This document shows, in pieces, positions 1 to 11,264 of a stretch of DNA of 64,000 nucleotides; positions within the stretch are counted from its first letter, which is position 1; each line of letters opens with the position of its first letter. A program made the translations under genes and the position numbers. The notes below the pieces were generated by a model that was not told the origin of the DNA, did no database searches, and was given only the letters and a program-made list of their open reading frames with translations. The stretch comes from Brachionus manjavacas. Lineage: Eukaryota > Rotifera > Eurotatoria > Ploima > Brachionidae. The stretch covers positions 2,046,001-2,110,000 of the forward strand of contig JAHQIY010000013.1 in NCBI GenBank assembly GCA_019054805.1, given 5' to 3'.

Positions 1-45
1 CAAAAACAATTATCAAGATTTTAGTAAACCCAATGCAAAATAGAA

Positions 46-117
46 TTATTGATTTAAGTTGTCTTCGCAAAATAAAAGGCTGTTCTGATCGGTATTAGAG
101 GCTTGTTCAACCCATTC
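46..117 (-). CDS. possible orphan terminal exon, unknown gene
   Basis: On the minus strand a 24-codon open stretch follows a good acceptor (attaag) and ends in TAA at 48-46. It reads EWVEQASNTDQ then NSLLFCEDNLNQ. Base composition is richer in G+C than the surrounding desert, as in the real exons of this window. No upstream exon could be found at higher coordinates before CCDC113, so this may be the end of a gene with distant exons, a decayed duplicate, or chance. The product is not recognised. Confidence 0.25.
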   Translation of the reverse strand, partial: EWVEQASNTDQNSLLFCEDNLNQ

Positions 118-1275
118 CTTAATTATTTCACAATTTTTTTAATATAATTTAAAGTTTTTGTTAAAAATTAAAATTAAGCATTGTTGTAATTTTTTTAATA
201 AAAAAAAAACTTTGAATGCGTGATTTTTAAATTTTGGATTCTACTTTAAATTTTTTTTTAAATTTGGTAAATTTTTTTTATTAAAAAATACATCGGAAGA
301 TAATTATTAGATTATTTTATTATTTTCTGTGTTAGTTTGTAATAAAAAAAATTCAACCAACTCTTCTATTTTTTTACGAAAATTTACCAAATTTCAAAAA
401 AAAAATCCAACATTTTTTCATTTTTTTAGGTTAATTTCATTAACTTGACAAAATTAATTTTTTAATGAGAATTTGTTTAAATTACCGTAAATTCGTGTTT
501 TTTTTTATTTGAGATTTTACGCTTGTATATGTCTCATTGAATAAGCATAATAAATTATTCAGTCTAAAATTAATGCAAAATATGGTAAACACCATCTATC
601 AAATCACCACTGTATATTATTCTGATATCTTATTAATAGACTAAACAATTTTTTATAAAAAAAAAATTTTAAATCAAATAAACAAATCGATAGTCATCTT
701 AATGGATTTTTAATTTTTTTTAATAATCAATTAAATAAATGAAGTGTTTATCAGTGTCATGAGGCATGGGCACTAGCCTGTCGATTAACATTTGGAAAAA
801 ATCTTCCGGACTCCCTAATTAAGCTTTTAAAAAGTAAAAATAAAGAAAAGGGAAAAAATGAAGTGAACAATTAGAAAAAAAAAATAAATTAATAAACATT
901 AAATTGTAAACATAAACAATTATTGAATACCTAATGTAAAAAAATAAATTATGTAAAATTACGAATCGTGCAATACCAAAGGACCAAAAAAATTGATAAA
1001 TTTAATTTTTTTGATTTTTAAAATTTAAATTACATCGCCAAAATTGGCGTTAATTGAATAAATAAATACACCAAATCTGCAATGTCAAGCAAAACTAACT
1101 AGCTAATAATAAATTTAAAATTAACTATTTTATTCATGTTAAAACTATGTTCAAAAAAATTCTGAAATATTTCCTATTCTATTAATTAATGAAGAAATGC
1201 AGCATTTTATTGATGTTTAATTAAACAATGATTTATTAAAAAATGTACATTTTTCTTTGATTTTAATAAATAATT
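118..1275. other. AT-rich intergenic stretch with one dispersed repeat copy
   Basis: About 1.15 kb of AT-rich DNA without a convincing ORF on either strand. It contains one copy of a dispersed repeat of about 55 bp (735-790, annotated separately). A short piece near 590-604 (tggtaaacaccatcta) has its reverse complement near 3960-3974, which suggests fragments of the same transposon family. Nothing else is recognisable. Confidence 0.5.
735..790 (+). repeat. dispersed ~55-bp repeat family A, copy 1
   Basis: Copy of a repeat found at 4051-4104 (+), 4305-4350 (-), 39671-39709 (+, decayed) and 43453-43509 (-). Shared words are aaatgaagtg, gcatgggcac / catgggcaca and gcctgttgattaac. Copies lie in both orientations and only in gene-free DNA. 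It is probably the end of a non-autonomous DNA element, but no complete element could be delimited. Confidence 0.55.
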
Positions 1276-2724
1276 TTAATAAGCCGAACCACTTAGTGTG
1301 TTATTGTACTGTTTTCTTGCAAACGGCGAACTTTCATCAGCGTTTGCTCTTATTTGTTGCCAAGATTGCTTATTGATCTTAAGAGCCATCTAATTGAAAA
1401 TATTAATCAGCTAATTAAATACTTTAAATACCAAAATAATACCTCTGCTATCTCAACTTTTCTTTCCCAGACTTTCAGCTCTTTTTGCAAATTGTAAAGA
1501 TAGTCTTCCGCATTTACATAGTCACTAACTTCGGGCACTTTGTAATTTTCTAGTTGACCTCTGAGCTTTTTGTTTTTGCTCTCTTCCTTAAAATGTTCTG
1601 TATGAACAGTTTTGGTCTCGGTCTCAATATTTTTCAAAAGTTTTTCCCGCGATTTTATATCATTTAAAAGTGAATCATATTCTTTTAGGCACAGGCTAAG
1701 TTGTTTCTAGAATTTTTCCAAGCAATGAATTATAATAATCAAAATTTTCCAAATTAAATAACCTTCTTGAAATTTAAGGCCTGAGTTACAACACCGACCA
1801 TTTTTTTTAACTTGATCATTTCTGTATTTTTTTCATCTATTTTGGCCATGTACTGCTTATTTTCAATTTTCAATTGCCTAAAATCCACTTCGTGCAAAAC
1901 TTCGCCCATTTCTTCTTTTTCCTTCAACTCGGCCTTAAGCTTTTGTTTCCTCTTACGCATGCTTTCATTCTTAAGCTTCAATTTATCTACCAAAGTATCC
2001 TAAATTTTTTATTAGCAAAGAGTTTTTAAAATTTATTTATTCTTTACTCTTTCTTTCATTCGGTCTTCGAAATACTTGATCAATTTTTCGGCAGCTATCT
2101 TCTTATTCATCGGATTGTAGCCTGCCTTCAATACATTGCGCTCGAATTCATGAATCTCTATTTTTATCTCATTTATTCGCAGATCAGCTTCCTCTAAAAT
2201 AGCTTTGTAGCTGTCCAAATTCTTTTCAGATTCTTCATTAGCCTTGCGGCTCTCTTCCCTTAATTCTTCGATTTCTTTCGAAGCTATTTCACATTTTTGA
2301 TCAGCAGTCAGTCTCATTCGAAAGTCACCCTGAGTACTTCTTGATTTCGACCTTTTACGATAGCGACCGCCAGTCTGCTGTTGTGGAGGCTGTTGTCCTC
2401 CAGATAAGTCATACATCGACCCCGATGGAGTCGTAGTTAAGCTTGACGATGATGTTCCAGCAATAGTGGCCAAATAAAATGGTTCAATTTTTTTATGGTA
2501 TTTTTCCAGGATTTCATTCTCAATTGTGAGCATTTGATTTATTCGTCTTGTTAAGACAAAAATAGGATTTAGTTTTTTAAATTAGACTTAAAAAAAGGTT
2601 ACAGTATTTCATCCATTTGACTTTGAATTTGTTCGTCAGTCAAATCCTCTAAGCCTTGATTATGGTGATCGGAAGTAGATTCTTGGCTAACTGAGTGGGT
2701 ATCAAACCGATCAATTGATGCCAT
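1276..2724 (-). CDS. CCDC113: CCDC113/CFAP263, ciliary coiled-coil protein
   Basis: Five exons on the minus strand: 2724-2603, 2546-2048, 1999-1763, 1706-1443 and 1389-1276, giving 411 aa. Phase is kept across all four introns (48-56 bp, GT-AG). The start ATG at 2724 opens a short acidic exon (MASIDRFDTHS), and the last exon begins MALKINKQSW and ends with TAA at 1278-1276. The protein is almost wholly predicted coiled coil after a Ser/Gln-rich patch. The signature LTADQKCEIASKEIEELREE and the C-terminal EIAEMALKINKQSWQQ resemble animal CCDC113, known as a partner of CCDC96 on motile-cilium axonemes and in centriolar satellites. Human CCDC113 is slightly shorter (377 aa). Its presence implies an organism with motile cilia. 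Identification is by recalled family similarity. Confidence 0.88.
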
Positions 2725-3139
2725 GTTGATAGAGTGACCTGGTGTAATTTTTACTTAAATGATAAATCGTTTAATTTATATAATTCTGTCATTATTGTTA
2801 AGTTTCTCTTTAAAGAATATATAAAAGCTTTTTTAATATAACCATAGAAACAAGGCCTTCAATTTAGAAGATTATTAGATTCTATTTTACCTTCAATTTA
2901 TTTTAAGGTTCTTTGAAATTTAGTAAAAAAATATGAAAAAAAAAGGCTGAATATCTCTTGAAGAGTTTTTTACTGAAAATTAAGTTTTTTAAATTGCATA
3001 GACTATACAATTGAGGCAACATTATTTATTGAACCTTGTTTATAGAACTAATATTAATTTCTAGAAAAAGTTTTTCATTTTTTTCTTTTTTTTGTGCTGA
3101 AATTTGCGGATTATTTAAATGTCAACAAACAATGGAACT

Positions 3140-3325
3140 TAAAACGGATTTCGAATATCACACGTCTTAGATGGTTACAACTGCGGCGTTTATATTTGTC
3201 AATACTTAAAGCATTTAATTAATGATAATTTTAACTTGTGTTTTGTTTCAAAAAATAGTTTGGCTCAACTCGACAATGTCAGAAATGACATGCTTGATGA
3301 GTTTAAATCAAAAATATTCAATTAA
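3140..3325 (+). pseudogene. remnant of Ulp1-like C48 cysteine protease (transposon-borne?)
   Basis: In one frame the plus strand reads HVLDGYNCGVYICQYLKHLI, then a stretch ending LDNVRNDMLDEFKSKIFN and a TAA at 3323-3325. The D-G-x-N-C-G-V-Y-x-C block is the C-terminal catalytic Gln/Cys region of Ulp1/SENP (C48) proteases: the Cys of NCG is the nucleophile. The upstream catalytic His/Asp region is missing and a stop precedes the fragment. Ulp1 domains are common in MULE-like and related DNA transposons of animals, and the flanks are repeat-rich. I therefore read this as a 5'-truncated transposon remnant, not a host desumoylase gene. Confidence 0.6.
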
Positions 3326-4050
3326 TTAATTAAATTTTTTTTTTTGTAAAATTTGCTTAAATCCTTTTCTTTTTAAAAAAAACTTTAATTGAACAATTAT
3401 TTTTTAAAAACACCAATGTGAAAATCACCTTTTTTTAATCCAAATTTTGGATTAAAATATTAAGAAAAATGAGTTAAAAAAAAACCAATTCAAAATTAAC
3501 TGGGTTGATGTTTTGACATGAGTTAAAAAAAAATGAGTTAATTTTTTTAACTCATGACAAAACTTCACCCCAGTAAATTTTAATACATTTTTACTTAAAA
3601 AAATTGACAAAATTGAAATTTAATTAAATCGCTAAATCTATTGTTAAAATTTTCTCTGTTTTTATTTCTTTTGATAAAATGAGACATGATTGTCAGCAAA
3701 TTTGCTGAAAGAAATAAACTCAGTTTATATTTGTGGATATTGTGGTAAAATTGGATGCAGTGTAAGGTTTAAATTAAAAAAAATGGGAGAGATTAAAAAA
3801 AAGAAATTTATGATCAATTTTTGAAACTCAAAATGACCAAATCAAGTTTAAATTATGAAATAAATTTTTATTTCCTAATAGAATTGATGCAGAAATTCAT
3901 TTTGTATTTAACAATCTGCAAAAGTCTGCAAAAAAAACTGACTTAGAAAAGTATCATTTAGATGGTGTTTACTCTGCAATCTGCATGTTAATTGTTATTT
4001 TATTTTTGAAAAATATTAATTTTAAATATTAAAATTTTAATTTAAATAAA

Positions 4051-4104
4051 ATAAATGAAGTGCTAACCAGTGGATAATAATGGCGATAGCCTGTTGATTA
4101 ACCT
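4051..4104 (+). repeat. dispersed repeat family A, copy 2
   Basis: Shares ataaatgaagtgctaaccag and gatagcctgttgattaacct with the other copies. It faces copy 3 (4305-4350, minus) at about 200 bp, so the pair could be the two ends of a small foldback element. Confidence 0.5.
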
Positions 4105-4304
4105 TGTAATTGAAATTAATTGATTATTTGATTTAAGATTTTAATTAATAAAAATAAAATTACCAATTTGTATATAAAGAACAAAAAGTTCAGGAAAGGA
4201 AAAAGATTTTTTAATAATTAAAACTCATTGTCTATCCATGGATCAACTCGATGTATAAAATGTACTAAGCCCTGTTGTTTTATTTTTATTTTCTTTTAGT
4301 TTCA

Positions 4305-4350
4305 AGGTTAACCAACAGGTAGTGCCCATGTCACTCAAAGGCTGATTAAC
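4305..4350 (-). repeat. dispersed repeat family A, copy 3 (inverted)
   Basis: Plus strand shows aaggttaaccaacaggt and gtgcccatgtca, the reverse complement of the family consensus. It is the inverted partner of copy 2. Confidence 0.5.
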
Positions 4351-5157
4351 TAAATTTTGCTAAATTTATTAAATTTGTTTGTTGTATTAATTAAAAATTT
4401 ATTTTATTGACTTTGAATACAAAAATAAAATAAATTTTTAATTAATAAAATTAATAAGAGCAAAAGTTTTGAGTTTAAAAAGTGAATTAAACCACCTAAA
4501 AATTGTGTGCAAAATCTTTGAATTTAAAAGAGAGGAAGGTATTCAAATTTTCAGACATAAAATTAATTTTTTGTTAGGGGCAGGTCATCATCATACTTTG
4601 AAAAAATTTATAAACAGGCCATGTGTTGTTCATGGAATTTTTTTCAAGAACCTAATGATTAATATAAATTAAGCTTGAGATATAAAAAAAGTCGGCTTCA
4701 ATATAAAAATTAAAAAAATTCTTTAAAAGTTAAATTTTTTAATTTTAATTTTAATATTGAATAACATTGAATTAAAAAAAATTTAACAGGACTGAGCAAA
4801 TCAAACGTAACTTTTGTCACATTTCAATTCTGCACTTTTTAGTAACAATTGTTGAAATTGGAGTTTATTTAGTTGTAGTAGATCAAAGCGATTTAAGTTA
4901 TTTTTTTTAATTTAAAGAAAAATTATATAAGAAGCTGTCTTCGTAAAAAATTTTAAATACTTTTTTCACACTAATCAAATCGATTCAAAAATTTAGTTTT
5001 AAAATCATCATCTCATTAAAGTAATAATTTTATTTCTAGCAAAAAAATATTTAAATAAGCTTTTAGTGAAAATATTGATGTAGTTAAAAATTTGGGAATT
5101 TTTAAAAAAAATTTTATTTTATAACTTAATTCGATAGGAATTTCTATAATTTTTCTG

Positions 5158-6242
5158 CTACTCATTATTCTGTTCTTCAACTTGAGTTTCACTCGATTGC
5201 TAAAAAATAGTGAATTTCATAATCTGGTTCTACAATTGTTAAATTTAAATCTTACACTTAAAGATATTATAACTTCTTCTTTAGGCTCTATGATACCACC
5301 TTTCATTCTTTGTTTTTCAAACAAGACTTTCATATTTTCCTGTAATCTGCGCATTTTAAAAGAAATGGCTATTTTTTCATTAGCTTCTTCAATTTGCCTT
5401 TGAAATTTATCACAGAAGTTGCTTAACTCTTGTATTTGATCATCTGTCATTTCTTGACGACATTCAGGACAACAAACTGTTCGGTACACCCATTTGATTT
5501 TGTGAAATTCTGCCTCTTTCTTCTCTTTCTCAATATCACTCAAGGCATAAATCAAATAAGTCTTGAGACAAGATTTGTGAAAATAATGATAACAATTAAG
5601 ATGAATGACATTGTGGCCTTTGTCAAAGAAATTGAGGCAGATCGAACACTTGCAATTTTTTGGAATATTTTGAAAAGTCGACAAAAAATCTTTTATTTCC
5701 TTAATAGAATATTTTTGTAAAAAAATGAAAATTAAGTGACATTTTTTGGTAAAAATTTATAAACCTGAATGATTTCGAACAACATTTGCTCTCCAACATT
5801 TCGATTGGCAATTTCACTTATTTTGGATTTTATACTTTCGAACATAATTATTTTTTGTAATTTTAGTTTTTTTTTTTCAAATCTGCTTACATGCCCAAAT
5901 CGTGATCAAGAACGCCTTTTACATTTTTGAATTCAAATGCTGGAATTTCTGATGGATACTATGAAGAATGAAATAAAATGAAATTTTCAAAATTCTGATT
6001 TTTTAAAATACTTATTCGCTTTACATTTTTAGGAATCTTGATAATTAAAGTCAAAATGATATTTTTCTTATTTTCTTCTTCGTTTTCAGAAAAAGTAGGA
6101 TAAACTAATACTTCAATACAAGATGGTTCACTACGACAAAAAATTAGCTATGAACAAAAATGCTTTCCATTTACTTCTTCAAGTCGACACTAATAATATC
6201 CTGAAAGTAAATTGATTGCAGTATTTCTAGCTCTTCTTCCAT
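5158..6242 (-). CDS. RNF25: RWD-RING E3 ubiquitin ligase, RNF25-like
   Basis: Six exons on the minus strand: 6242-6175, 6130-6025, 5958-5891, 5834-5765, 5699-5256 and 5199-5158, giving 265 aa with phase kept throughout. Residues 1-110 or so form an RWD domain (start MEEELEILQSIY, block YPSEIPAFEFKNVKG). A C3H2C3-type RING follows: CKCSICLNFF, a CYHYFHKSC block and CCPECRQEM. In animals RNF25 is an E3 ligase that works with UBE2D/E enzymes and acts on stalled ribosomes and replication stress. The tail ends QSSETQVEEQNNE. The protein is much shorter than human RNF25 (459 aa), lacking the long Pro-rich C-terminus. Other RWD-RING proteins are possible but less likely. Confidence 0.8.
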
Positions 6243-6406
6243 TTTAATTTTAAAAGTTGAAAATTACGAAAATCAAAAAAGCAAAATAGATTTCATAATG
6301 TTAAATTTTTGTTTTCCAAATCATAATTTTTCTGTTTCAACTTTTGATGCAGTTTAAAGCTAACTTTAAAATAACATTTCAAAAATTTTAGTTTAAAAAT
6401 TTGATC

Positions 6407-8062
6407 ATGAGATGGTTTAAAAAAAATTTCTATTTTAATTTTTTTATTATTTTTCTATCAATCTTATGTCTAAATGAGGCGCTACTGTTGCGAAAGGGTT
6501 TTAAAGTTTCCAAATCACCTTTGAAGTCTAAATCGAAATTTTCTCAGAATTGCCAAAACTTTAGTTTCATTAGCCAAATTGTAATCAATTAATGCTGATA
6601 ACATGCTATATTGGTAATGTTTTTTCTAAATTAAAGATTGATCATTTCAATTTCAATCCTTCAAACGATCAAAAATACAAACAAAGGTACATCATATTTG
6701 ACAACTATGCTATTCCAAATAGTCCAATATTTTTTTACACTGGAAATGAAGGAGACATTCAATTGTTTTGTGAAAATACAGTATAAAAATTCTTTTTCTT
6801 GAATAAAAAATTTATAATGCAATTTAAGGGTTTTATTTGGGAAATAGCACCGAAATTCGGTGCTGTTGTTGTATTTGCTGAACACAGGTATTACGGATCA
6901 TCTTTGCCTTTTGGTAATGAGTCGTTTGTTGCTCCGAACATCGACTTCTTAACCTCAGAACAGGCTCTGGCCGATTATGCTTATTTGATAAAACACTTGA
7001 AGTCTACTGATCAAAGATTAAAAAGCAGTCCTGTTATTGCTTTTGGCGGAAGTTATGGAGGCATGCTGGCAGCCTGGTTTAGAATGAAGTACCCTAACTT
7101 GGTCAATGGAGCAATAGCCGCCTCGGCACCAATTTGGCAATTCTCAACAAATTGCGAGGCATTTCAATCTGTAGTTACTTTTTCGTTTAAGAAATTCGAT
7201 TCGGATTGCCCTGACTTAATTCGGTTTTCTTGGGATATTATTAATCAGTATGGACAGTCCGCAAAGGGACTCACTGAATTAAAAGAAATTTTTAGACTTT
7301 GTAAGCCACTTAAAAATTCAAAACAGCTGAAAGATTGGATCGCAGATATATATGGAAATACTGCTATGGTGAACTATCCGTATGAAACCAATTTTCTAGC
7401 ACCACTTCCAGCATGGCCAGTAAGAGTGATGTGCAGCAATATAACCAAATATTTTGACAAGTCAAATCCTTTATCTGTCCTTAAGTCAATATACCACGGA
7501 ATAAATGTCTTTTTGAACTATACCGGAACAAATGGTTGCTTTGATGTAGAATCTGACACCCCATCTGATATCGGCATGGTGGCTTGGACCTATCAAACTT
7601 GTACTGAGTTTGTATTTCCAATGTGTACCAACGGAATAGAAGACATGTTTGAAAAACAGGATTGGGATCCTTTAGCTTATAATAAAGAATGTTATGATCA
7701 ATTTAAAACCATGCCACGAGAAGAATGGCCCCTCATCAATTATGGAGAAAACTCTCATGATATTAGGTACCATAGTAATATATTATTTTCTAATGGAAAT
7801 TTGGATCCTTGGTCGGCAGGTGGGGTCTTGAACGACGTCAATGAAAAACTTAAGGCTGTGATAATTGAAAATGGGGCGCATCATTTAGGCAAGTTTATTG
7901 TTTTCAAGAATGAGCTGGTTATTTTTTAAAATTTTTTGAATTCTAGATTTAAGAGAGTCAAATGAAAAAGACCCAGATTCTGTGATTATTGCCCGTCTAA
8001 AAGAAATTGAAGCAATCAACACATGGATTCAAGATCATCTAAAATCTTTGCTGATAAATTAA
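6407..8062 (+). CDS. PRCP: lysosomal/secreted Pro-X carboxypeptidase (S28 family)
   Basis: Four exons: 6407-6580, 6637-6780, 6829-7888 and 7947-8062, giving 497 aa (human PRCP is 496). The N-terminus has a hydrophobic signal (FNFFIIFLSILCL). Family blocks in order are QIIDHFNFN, FYTGNEGDI, VFAEHRYYGSSLPFG, the nucleophile elbow AFGGSYGGMLAAW (Ser181), SNGNLDPWSAGG (Asp432) and GAHHLDLR (His457/458). The enzyme class removes C-terminal residues after proline from peptides such as angiotensin in lysosomes or outside the cell. Intron 3 (7889-7946) starts with GC, not GT: the donor is TTAG|gcaagt. Its removal restores exactly the conserved HHLDLR, so the call of a GC-AG intron is well supported. 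An AATAAA lies shortly after the stop. DPP7/PRSS16 relatives share the fold, but the sequence blocks fit PRCP best. Confidence 0.92.
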
Positions 8063-9403
8063 AATGTGAAATTTTTATATTGACATTTTATTAATAAATT
8101 ATTTGAATTGAAAAAAAAAAACGATTTAATATTTTTTAGACATGAATAAAGGTTAGTAAAAATAAAGAAATTTTTTTTTATAAAAAATCAATCATCGAGT
8201 AATTGAATTGAAATGCCATTGTAAACATTGTATACATTTGTGTTTTTTGAATGAAAATCTGGCTAAATTTAGTTAGAAATCCAAAGATTTGGAAATAATT
8301 GAGTTGGTCTTAATTAATATCTTTTTAAATTGAGAAAAGGTTATCCCACTAATACAAAAAGCTAGGTTGATAACCCAATTTTTTTAAAGCAAAAGAAAAT
8401 TTTTGCTATTTTTTTCGCTATAATTTAGATTTATTTAAAATTTTAACTAAATTCTTAGAAACTTATCAATTTTATGCCTTAATCAAAAATTTTGTGTGAA
8501 TTTTTTTTCCGCCAAATTTTTTTGCTCTTGAAAAAGGCATAAAAACAGGAAACTAACTCAAAATTTTTTCACTTAAATTATTTGCTTGATCTTTTTAGAT
8601 TGTTGAGAACATTTAAGTTTAAAGCAAATATTGTTGAATTTTTTAAATACAAATAAAAGCATAAATAAGAAAATAAAGGAGTATAATTGATATTTTGTTG
8701 AAAAAGAAATAAACAAGTAATCAAACTCATATTTTACACGATCTTAATCGTTAAAAGTATTTCGAAAGATTCATTTTATATTTAGTTTGAAAGTAGTAAT
8801 TAGTTGAAAAGAATAATCCGAAAAATGTCACTTGGCTCAAATTTCTTTGCTTTACGGATTAGGGTGTCAGAAATCGAATATCTGATCTATCTGCATAGTA
8901 TAAATGGAAACCAATTGTGATTTTTATTTTGAATAGTTCGTGCCAAATGCTTCAATATTTTTTAAACAAAAAAATTATCTTCAAAAAAATTCAATTACCA
9001 TAACTGGGGCCTCTGATGAAGTGTGGGGGTATCAAAAGGGTCGAAGAATTAATATTTTGAACAGAAAACAATTTTTTCAAATATTAATAATTTATCCTTA
9101 TTGACTAGGTTGCATAGATTTGTTTTGTGGCAAAAAACTAATTTGCTGCAAAATAGGTTTCTCTAGTATATATATTTATAAAGATAAAAAACAAATGCTT
9201 CGAAGGAAAAAACAATTTTTTTCTAATTTTTTATTATAAATTCAACAAAAAATAACCAAAGACTAAAACAACCACGTAGATTTTTAAAATTTTACTTTTT
9301 CACCATTAATTTTAATTTTATGCAAGAATTTGAAGAAAAATTTTCTAAGTTTTAGATCGATTTTAATGCTGTAGTTTTTGATGCTGTTGTTCAGGTCTTA
9401 ACA
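8063..9403. other. intergenic, AT-rich
   Basis: About 1.3 kb between two plus-strand genes. I see no coding stretch, no clear repeat and no RNA gene. It carries the PRCP poly(A) region at its start and presumably the GalNAc-transferase promoter at its end. Confidence 0.4.
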
Positions 9404-11264
9404 ATGTATTACTATAGAATCTACCGGCGCAGACACTACATTTACTTTGCGGCCTTCATCATCGGTCTAATTTTGCTTATCAACCATAAAAAAAGCAATC
9501 GCTCACATTCTCAAAAGTCAAGGCAAAGTTTAAAACAGAATCCAAATGAACTGATAAACATTGATACCTATGTGGAACCGGAACCATGCGCAGGCTGCCC
9601 TGGAGAAAACGGCAAAGCTGTCTTTTTGACAGTAAGCATAGTTTAGCACATTTTTTTTCTCAACTTGATCAAATTTTTACTAAGGCCGATGAGTCCAAAA
9701 ATTTAGATGCTATTTACAAAAAAGAATTTTTCAACTTGATCGCCAGTGATAAAATATCGTTGTGGCGTAGTATTCCAGACACCAGAGAATCAGGCTGCTC
9801 CTCTATTCAGTATCCCAAAGATTTGCCCACTGCCAGCGTGATTCTTATCTTTAAAAATGAAAGATGGTCTCCAGTCTTGAGAAGTGTTTACAGTATTTTA
9901 AACCGATCGCCGCGGCATCTTTTGAAGGAGATTATTTTAGTTGATGACCAATCTGACCTGGAAGAGCTCAAGAAGCCTCTAGAAGATTATTGCAGGGAAC
10001 ACTTTGGTACCATTGTTAGAATTTTGCGAACACCAAAGCGTCTTGGCTTGATAGCAGCCAAAAATTTCGGTGGTCGCTATGCAGTTGGGGATGTGATTGT
10101 TTTTCTAGACGCCCATATTGAGGCCAATGCAGGCTGGTTGGAGCCTATATTGGCGCGCATAAAAGAAAAGCCAAGTGCCATTCTGTGTCCGACTATAGAT
10201 AACATTGATGATAAAACAATGGCCTACCACGGCAGTGGAGGATCTGGTTATGGAATATTTACATGGTCTCTATTTTTTACTTGGGGAAGCATCCCTGATC
10301 GTGTAAACCGTAAAAGAAAATCTCACTTGGATCCTTATCCATCACCCACTATGGCTGGTGGACTTTTAGCCGCTGATAGAAAATATTTTTTCGAGATAGG
10401 AGGATATGATGACGACATGGAAGTTTGGGGTGGTGAAAATCTAGAGCTTTCATTCAGGGTAAGTCTAAAACTGAGTTGCTCTAGTTCTCATTTTGGTCGA
10501 TCTTTTTAGACATGGATGTGTGGTGGGTCTCTGGAGTTTGTTCCATGTAGTCATGTGGGTCATATTTTCAGACCGGGCCATCCGTACAATATGACTGGCG
10601 AGAAAGGAAAAGGAGATGTTCATGGAAGAAACAGTATGAGGCTTGCGGAAGTTTGGATGGATGATTATAAGCGTCTATACTATATGCATAGGCGTGATTT
10701 AATCGTACTAGCTTTATATTTTAAAATTTTTTTGTTAAATAAAATTTTTAGGGCAAAGACTATGGAGATGTGTCATCCAGAAGAGAGATACGAGAACGGC
10801 TGAAATGTAATAATTTTAAATGGTTTTTGGAAAACGTGTATCCAGAAAAATTTATTTTGGATGAAAATGTGCGAGCATTCGGTGAGATTCGGAATCCGAG
10901 TACATCCTTTTGTCTGGATACTCTAGGCAAAGATGAAAAACGGGCTATTGAACTAGGAGTATTTTTTTGCCAAGGAGGAACTTCTGCCAACCAAGTTTTT
11001 TCGCTGAGCAATGCAGATGAACTAAGGCGAGAAGAGGTTTGCTCCGTTGGACAAGATAGAATCGGATCAGTCATAAGACTTGTGCATTGTTCCGGGAGTC
11101 CGAACCAAAAATGGACTCATGATCGAAAAAGTGGAGCTATTGTTCATACCGATTCAGGATTGTGTTTGGATGTGACTGACGTCAAAAATGGAGAGCTTGC
11201 TAAATTGGATAAATGCAACAGCAACAAACCTGGCCAAATTTGGGAGTTCAAAAATTACAGTTAA
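9404..11264 (+). CDS. polypeptide N-acetylgalactosaminyltransferase (GT27)
   Basis: Four exons: 9404-9631, 9685-10458, 10510-10704 and 10752-11264, giving 569 aa. It is a type II Golgi protein: a basic cytosolic tail (YYRIYRRRH), one membrane anchor at about residues 15-27 ([12 protein letters not shown]), a short stem, the catalytic domain and a C-terminal ricin-type lectin domain. Catalytic landmarks are [19 protein letters not shown], the metal-binding DxH in [18 protein letters not shown], the [14 protein letters not shown] loop and [20 protein letters not shown]. The lectin part shows a CLD motif (GLCLDVTD) and a final QIWEF. The family starts mucin-type O-glycosylation by moving GalNAc from UDP-GalNAc to Ser/Thr. 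The subtype cannot be fixed by eye. All introns are 47-53 bp and sit in phase 0. Confidence 0.93.

Larger units (their letters stand above)
2725..5157. other. intergenic region with transposon debris
   Basis: About 2.4 kb of AT-rich DNA between two minus-strand genes. It holds a Ulp1-protease remnant (3140-3325) and two inverted copies of repeat A (4051-4104 and 4305-4350). Around 3730-3770 a short stretch reads YICGYCGKIGCSVRF, a CxxC-like pattern that could be part of a transposase zinc finger. The open frame at 4469-4672 has no family signature and is not called. Confidence 0.5.

Noticed and set aside
1812..2003. Plus-strand ORF of 63 codons
   Set aside because: Antisense to exon 3 of CCDC113; hydrophobic, Ser/Phe-rich shadow frame.
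4469..4672. Plus-strand ORF of 67 codons between repeat copies
   Set aside because: Starts at TTG, no family signature, AT-rich noise composition.
10760..11074. Minus-strand ORF of 104 codons
   Set aside because: Shadow of the GalNAc-transferase lectin exon.
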